Shown in pieces: positions 60,007-64,000 of a stretch of 64,000 bases of DNA (position 1 is the first letter of the stretch; every line of letters starts with the position of its first letter). Source of the stretch: Promicromonospora iranensis (lineage in GTDB: Bacteria > Actinomycetota > Actinomycetes > Actinomycetales > Cellulomonadaceae); the NCBI RefSeq assembly GCF_028994805.1, contig NZ_JAJQQP010000003.1, positions 392,925 to 456,924 of the forward strand, given 5' to 3'. The notes beneath the pieces were generated by a model. The model saw only the letters and a list, made by a program, of their open reading frames with translations. It was not told where the DNA came from and made no database searches. The position numbers and the translations under genes were made by a program.

Positions 60007-61200
60007 GTGAGCACGCAGCCCGACCAGACCCTGCCCATCATGCGCGTCCCCGGGATGCGGGCGCTGCTGGGGGTGTCGCTGCTCGGTTTCGCCGGCTATG
60101 CGCTCCTGCTGCCGACGGCGCCCCTGTGGGCCACCCACGGCGGCGCGGACGAGGGCGGCGCCGGCCTCGTGAACGCCGTCCTGATGCTCGCCACCGTCGC
60201 CGTCCAGACGACCGTGCCGTGGGCGCTGCGCCACTGGGGCTGGCGCACCACGCTCGTCATCGGGGTCCTCCTGCTCGGCCTGCCCTCCTTCGCGCTGATG
60301 CTCACCGACCAGCTGGCCTGGATCCTCGCCGTCTCGGCGGTGCGCGGCGCGGGGTTCGCGGTCCTGACCGTGTGCGGCGCGAGCGCCGTCGCCGAGCTGG
60401 TCGACGCCGCCCGGCGCGGGCGTGCGATCGGCGTCTATGGGCTCGCGGTCGCCTTCCCGCAGCTCGTGCTCGTGCCGAGCGCCGCCTGGATCGCCGAGTC
60501 CGTCGACTTCCGGGTGGTGTTCGTGATCGGTGCGCTCCCGGCGCTCGCGGTGCCGTTCGCGGCGGCGCTGGGCCGGCGCCTCGACGACGTCGCCCGCGAC
60601 GGGCTCGACACCGGCGACCGGCCGAGGCGCGAGCGGGGCCGGATCCTGCTGGCGCTCCTGCTTCCCTCGCTCGTCCTGCTCGCCGTCACGACCCCCGGCG
60701 GGGCGCTGCTGACGTTCGCCCCGCAGTTCCGGCACGGCGCGACGGTCGCGGTGCTCGGCCTGCTCGGGTTCACCGCGGCGGCGGCGCTGGCCCGCTGGCT
60801 CGTCGGCGGGCCTGCCGACCGGTTCGGGCCGAGCCGGTTCATCCCGCCGCTGCTCGTCCTCTGCGCCGGTGGCCTCGCCCTGTGCGCCTGGTCGCTGTCC
60901 GACGGCGGCCCCGGCGCCGCCGTGCTGGTGGCCGGCATGACCGTGGTCGGCATCTCCTACGGGAGCCTGCAGAACCTGACCCTGGTCACGGCGTTCGCGG
61001 CGGTGCCGGACCGGGACCGCAGCGTGGCCAGCGCCGTCTGGAACATCGGGTTCGACACCGGCACCGGCCTGGGCTCGCTGGTGGTCGGCTTCATCGCCGC
61101 CGGGACGAGCTTCTCCGTCGGCCTGCTGACCACGGCGGCGCTGTGCGTGGTGGTCGCGCTGGTCGCGCTGGGTGGCAGCGGCTCAAGGCCGCGCGCTTGA
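60007..61200 (+). CDS. MFS transporter (12-helix)
   Basis: A 397-residue secondary transporter with about 12 helices. The cytoplasmic loop between the halves (DDVARDGLDTGDRPRRERG) is short and basic. VVGISYGSLQNLTLVTAFAAVPDRDRSVASAVWNIGFDTGTGLG is typical of YbjJ/arabinose-efflux-type members. The GTG has TAGGGT eight bases before it, a likely leaderless start. It lies 43 bases after the GTPase gene. A metal- or drug-efflux role is possible but not shown. Confidence 0.87.
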   Translation: MSTQPDQTLPIMRVPGMRALLGVSLLGFAGYALLLPTAPLWATHGGADEGGAGLVNAVLMLATVAVQTTVPWALRHWGWRTTLVIGVLLLGLPSFALMLTDQLAWILAVSAVRGAGFAVLTVCGASAVAELVDAARRGRAIGVYGLAVAFPQLVLVPSAAWIAESVDFRVVFVIGALPALAVPFAAALGRRLDDVARDGLDTGDRPRRERGRILLALLLPSLVLLAVTTPGGALLTFAPQFRHGATVAVLGLLGFTAAAALARWLVGGPADRFGPSRFIPPLLVLCAGGLALCAWSLSDGGPGAAVLVAGMTVVGISYGSLQNLTLVTAFAAVPDRDRSVASAVWNIGFDTGTGLGSLVVGFIAAGTSFSVGLLTTAALCVVVALVALGGSGSRPRA

Positions 61201-61282
61201 CGCCGCCGCATCCGCCTGGTCGTCGGACGAGCGCAGTGACTGCACCACGGGCAGAGTGACCGAACGACGAAGGAGCGCAACC

Positions 61283-62266
61283 GTGAGCTGGCTAGAGGGT
61301 TGGTCGGGGGCTGGGATCACCGGTGCCGCCGCGGGGCGGCGCATGAGCGCGGGCCGCGTGGTGGTCGTGGGGTCGGCAAACGTCGACCTCGTCGTCGACG
61401 TGCCGCGGCATCCCGCGGGCGGCGAGACCATCCTGGGCGGCGAGCTGCGCCGGACGCCCGGCGGCAAGGGCGCGAACCAGGCCGTCGCCGCGGCGCGGGC
61501 CGGGGGAGCGGACACCACGTTCGTCGGTGCGCTCGGGCGGGACGACTCGGCGGAGCTGCTGCTCGGCTCCCTGGTGGGAGCCGACGTGCGGACGGACGCC
61601 GTCGAGCGGGTCGACAGCCCGACGGGGACCGCCCTGATCACCGTGTCGCCCGACGGGGAGAACGCGATAGTCGTCGCGCCCGGCGCCAACGCGCACGTGC
61701 GGATCGGCGCCGCGCAGACCGAGCGGATCGCGGCCGCCGACGTCGTGCTGGCCCAGCTCGAGATCCCCCTGGACACGGTCGTCGCGGCCGCCGGGGCGCG
61801 TCGCGACGGGGCGCTCTTCGTGCTCAACGCCGCTCCCTCGCGCGAGCTGCCCGACGAGGTGTGGGACCAGCTCGACGTGCTCGTGGTCAACGAGCACGAG
61901 GCCGCGGACCTGGCGGGCGCGTCTGCCGAGCCGGAGTCGCTCGCGGCCGCGCTGCTGGCCCGGGTGCCCGCCGTGGTGATCACGCTCGGTGCGCGGGGCA
62001 GCCTGGTCGCGGAGCGCGACGTCCTTGCCGTCCGCGTCCCGGCGGCGCCGGTCGAGGCGGTTGACACGACCGGTGCGGGCGACACGTACTGCGGCGTCCT
62101 GGCGGCCGCCCTCGCCCGCGGTGCCGGCCTCGCCGAGGCTGCCCGGCTCGCGGGGGCCGCGGGAGCGCTCGCGGTCACCCGGCCCGGTGCGCAGGACGCG
62201 GTGCCCCGCGCCGCGGACGTCGCTGCGCTGGCCGAGCGGCTCGCGGAAGAAACCGGAAAGGCATGA
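61283..62266 (+). CDS. rbsK: Ribokinase
   Basis: PfkB-family sugar kinase that phosphorylates ribose at O5. N-terminal VVVVGSANVDLVVDVPRHPAGGE and GGKGANQAVAAARAG are the sugar-binding signatures. VEAVDTTGAGDTYCGVLAAAL carries the catalytic Asp and the anion hole. The GTG at 61283 is used because AAGGAG lies seven bases before it, giving 327 residues. The ATG at 61343 would start right at the fold (307 residues) but lacks a ribosome site. A broken small gene follows, overlapping its stop. Confidence 0.9.
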   Translation: MSWLEGWSGAGITGAAAGRRMSAGRVVVVGSANVDLVVDVPRHPAGGETILGGELRRTPGGKGANQAVAAARAGGADTTFVGALGRDDSAELLLGSLVGADVRTDAVERVDSPTGTALITVSPDGENAIVVAPGANAHVRIGAAQTERIAAADVVLAQLEIPLDTVVAAAGARRDGALFVLNAAPSRELPDEVWDQLDVLVVNEHEAADLAGASAEPESLAAALLARVPAVVITLGARGSLVAERDVLAVRVPAAPVEAVDTTGAGDTYCGVLAAALARGAGLAEAARLAGAAGALAVTRPGAQDAVPRAADVAALAERLAEETGKA

Positions 62267-62455
62267 GCTACACGTCCGACCCTCTCGCCCCGCGGCCGAT
62301 CGACCGGCCGACCGAGGTCGTCGCCGGGCCGCTGACTCCCGAGCGAGTCCTGGCGCACCGCTCCAGGGCAGCCCGCGTGGGTCGGTGCAGGGTGGCAAGG
62401 CCAGGAGGACCTGATGCGCAACCTGGAGCGAGCGAACCCCGCCGTCCGCGGGTGA
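62263..62455 (+). pseudogene. Frameshifted small gene after ribokinase
   Basis: The ATG overlaps the ribokinase stop (ATGA), as for a true operon partner. It reads MSYTSDPLAPRPIDRPTEVV and on to LTPERVLAHR. From there the natural continuation is in the +1 frame, TAPGQPAWVGAGWQGQEDL and MRNLERANPAVRG, ending at a TGA at 62453-62455 that sits in a terminator hairpin. The zero frame instead gives Arg/Pro-rich nonsense to 62475. A one-base insertion or sequencing error near 62352-62372 explains this. I do not know the family. Confidence 0.5.
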
Positions 62456-62463
62456 CGACGGGG
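62437..62463 (+). terminator. Hairpin at the end of the ribokinase unit
   Basis: CCCCGCCGTC (62437-62446) pairs with GACGACGGGG (62454-62463) with one mismatch around a 7-base loop. Confidence 0.6.
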
Positions 62464-62505
62464 CTCGCCGGTTAACGGCTTGCCGCGCCCTGCGAGGCTG
62501 GCGCC

Positions 62506-63090
62506 GTGGCCGATCAGGAAACGATGCCTGGCTGCTTGCTGATCACCGGGACGCCGGGTGCCGGGAAGACCACCGTCTCGCAGCTCGTGGCCGAGCGGCT
62601 GCCACGTGCCGCGCGGGTCGACGGAGACGTGTTCGGGAGCATGCTCGTCAGCGGCCGGGCGACCATGATCGACGAGGAAGGCCGCTGGAATCCCGGACCC
62701 GAGGGGCAGCGCCAGCTGCGGCTCCGGATGGTGAACCTGTGCTCCGTGGCCGACAACTTCGCCGACGGGGGGTTCGCGCCGGTCGCCGACACGGTCGTCG
62801 AGACGCGGGAAGAGCTGAGGTTCATCGCCGGCCTGTTGCGGGTGCGGCCGCTCATGCTCGTCGTGCTGTGCCCGCCCCTGGAGGTGGCGCGGCAGCGCAA
62901 TGCGACGCGTGCGCCGGAGACGCGCGTCGACTACGACGTCGCGCCCTTGGCACGGAACCAGCGGCGGGAGCTCGGCGACCTCGGGTGGTGGCTGGACTCC
63001 GGGGAGCAGACGCCCGAGGAGACCGCCGACCTGATCGTGGTGGAGGCCGCTCGGCGGGCCATGGTGCCGGAGGGGGCGCTGCGGGCGTAG
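62506..63090 (+). CDS. P-loop nucleotide/small-molecule kinase (AAA/chloramphenicol-phosphotransferase-like)
   Basis: A 194-residue ATP-binding protein: LLITGTPGAGKTTVSQLVAERL carries the P-loop (residues about 15-22), VDGDVFGSML a substrate acid, and RQRNATRAPETRV the lid. It resembles predicted shikimate/adenylylsulfate-kinase-like proteins that phosphorylate small molecules. The GTG start has GAGGCT six bases before it, possibly a leaderless start. It stands alone. Substrate is unknown. Confidence 0.82.
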   Translation: MADQETMPGCLLITGTPGAGKTTVSQLVAERLPRAARVDGDVFGSMLVSGRATMIDEEGRWNPGPEGQRQLRLRMVNLCSVADNFADGGFAPVADTVVETREELRFIAGLLRVRPLMLVVLCPPLEVARQRNATRAPETRVDYDVAPLARNQRRELGDLGWWLDSGEQTPEETADLIVVEAARRAMVPEGALRA

Positions 63091-63255
63091 GGCGGTGGCG
63101 TCGTGGAGTCGTGGCGTCGTTCGCAGGGGGTTGTTCGTGGTGGCGTTCGCAGTGGCCTTCGCGGGGTGCCCGTGTGTCGGGCCTGTCCGTTCTGCTGTGG
63201 GCGGAGGGGGCTCGTTCGGCGAGCGATGCGAACAGGTGTGCGATAACTTGGTGAC

Positions 63256-64000
63256 ATGACATCAGCCGGAGGTGCACCTGGAGCGGGCGAGCAGCTCGTT
63301 GGGTCGGTGCTGCCCCTGGACTCGTCGGCGCCCATGGTCGTCGGCGCGGCTGATGTGCGGGCGCTGCGCGAGTACCTGGCCGGGATGATCCTGCCAGGGG
63401 CCACCGACACCAGCAGCACCACCGCCGTCCGCACCGGCGCTGGCACGGTCACCGCGACTGACACCAGGACTGGCGCGGGTACCGGCACCGGCGCGGACAC
63501 CGGCGGGCTGATGTCGAAGCAGGCGCAGGCGGAGTGGGTGGATCTGCTCGGTGAGCTCGAGGCGGTGAAGAACACGGTGGCTGCGGTGCAGGGCCGGTTG
63601 GCGGTGGCGTTGGATGAGGCGACGAAGGTCGAGGAGGCCAGGCAGGGCATCCGGGCTGGGCGGCGGGGTCGTGGTGTGCCGAACCAGGTCGGTGCGGCGC
63701 TGCAGGTGAGCCCGCATGCGGGCGGCTCGTTTGTGGGGGTGGCGCGGGTGTGGGTCATGCAGATGCCGCAGACCTTCGATGCCCTGCGCACGGGTGTGCT
63801 GTCGCAGTGGCGCGCCACGTTGATGGTGCGGGAGACGTCGCACCTGAGTGTGGAGGACCGGGCGCGGATCGATGAGGAGCTCTGCGGACCGGCGAACCGG
63901 GCTGCTCTGGCTTCGATGGGCACGCGGCGGTTGGTCGCGCGGATCAAGGAGCTCGCGGGTGAGTTGGATGTGCATGCGTGTGTGAAGCGGAACGCGAAGG
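63256..64000 (+). CDS. DUF222 (13E12-repeat) protein, probable HNH endonuclease; C-terminus beyond window
   Basis: The first 248 residues are visible. Residues about 50-85 are a Thr/Gly/Ala low-complexity linker (TRTGAGTGTGADTGG). Then comes the DUF222 region: EWVDLLGELEAVKNTVAAVQGRLAVALDEA, VGAALQVSPHAGGSFVGVARVWVMQMPQTFDALRTGVLSQWRATLMVRETSHLS. In this family a C-terminal HNH nuclease domain normally follows; it would lie past the right edge. TAACTT lies six bases before the ATG, a possible leaderless start. Such genes are multicopy in Micrococcales and mycobacteria and are thought to be mobile. Confidence 0.85.
   Translation, partial: MTSAGGAPGAGEQLVGSVLPLDSSAPMVVGAADVRALREYLAGMILPGATDTSSTTAVRTGAGTVTATDTRTGAGTGTGADTGGLMSKQAQAEWVDLLGELEAVKNTVAAVQGRLAVALDEATKVEEARQGIRAGRRGRGVPNQVGAALQVSPHAGGSFVGVARVWVMQMPQTFDALRTGVLSQWRATLMVRETSHLSVEDRARIDEELCGPANRAALASMGTRRLVARIKELAGELDVHACVKRNAK

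Noticed and set aside
1..64000. CRISPR array, tRNA, rRNA, insertion sequence or prophage
   Set aside because: No regular spaced repeats, no T-loop plus CCA-type cloverleaf, no transposase or integrase motif was found on reading.

Overview
The window is about 64 kb of very high-GC DNA with dense, often start/stop-overlapping genes, typical of an Actinomycetota chromosome. Several features point to Micrococcales of the Promicromonosporaceae/Cellulomonadaceae type, though the sequence alone cannot fix the genus. These are a one-domain glycyl-tRNA synthetase beside a zinc-uptake/zur operon, a secreted AA10 polysaccharide monooxygenase, a maltose-type transporter without its own ATPase, DUF222 13E12-type HNH genes and candidate leaderless promoters. 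No rRNA, tRNA, CRISPR array, integrase or complete insertion sequence was seen.

Layout. 1-3.8 kb: a siderophore ABC transporter on the minus strand (two permeases, ATPase, lipoprotein) with two DtxR/IdeR-type iron boxes. 3.8-9.3 kb: a secreted Excalibur protein, glyS, and the divergent znuA-znuC-znuB-zur operon with a Zur box on the znuA start. 9.4-13.7 kb: a three-gene operon (FAD oxidoreductase, 2-oxoadipate dioxygenase/decarboxylase HglS, ALDH7-type dehydrogenase) that fits the lysine to 2-aminoadipate to 2-hydroxyglutarate route. 13.7-21.3 kb: an SpdB-like membrane/HTH protein, an unknown protein, a Ser/Thr kinase with an ectodomain, dusB, and a membrane protein coupled to a GntR regulator. 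21.3-25.7 kb: an AGCS amino acid symporter, an ArcD-like antiporter and arginine deiminase. 25.7-32.5 kb: GH13 alpha-glucosidase, LacI regulator and malEFG-like transporter with candidate LacI operators.

32.5-39.3 kb: dgt and dnaG, neighbours in some actinobacteria, are separated here by about 3.6 kb holding a DUF4236 mini-protein, a VOC protein with a divergent AraC regulator, and an alpha/beta hydrolase with a divergent TetR regulator and two palindromic operators. 39.4-45.5 kb: an MFS exporter with MarR regulator, a flavin oxidase of the berberine-bridge group, the AA10 LPMO and a multispanning membrane protein. 45.5-54.1 kb: two aldo/keto reductases with a LysR regulator, a sugar isomerase/epimerase with a Gfo/Idh/MocA dehydrogenase, a TetR regulator, a dinucleotide-binding reductase, and an SDR with its LysR regulator. 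54.1-57.8 kb: a large membrane-anchored P-loop/TPR protein of STAND/NLR style and a methyltransferase. 57.8-64 kb: a quinone-oxidoreductase-like protein, a COG0523 GTPase behind a second Zur-like box, an MFS transporter, ribokinase followed by a frameshifted small gene, a P-loop kinase, and the start of a DUF222 gene cut by the window edge.

The most useful observations are the two separated Zur-box loci (transporter and COG0523 metallochaperone), the lysine-catabolic cassette, the NLR-like TM/P-loop/TPR protein, two copies of an architecture-conserved hairpin repeat, a 119-bp element bounded by 18-bp perfect inverted repeats, and repeated -10 boxes placed 6-8 nt before start codons.
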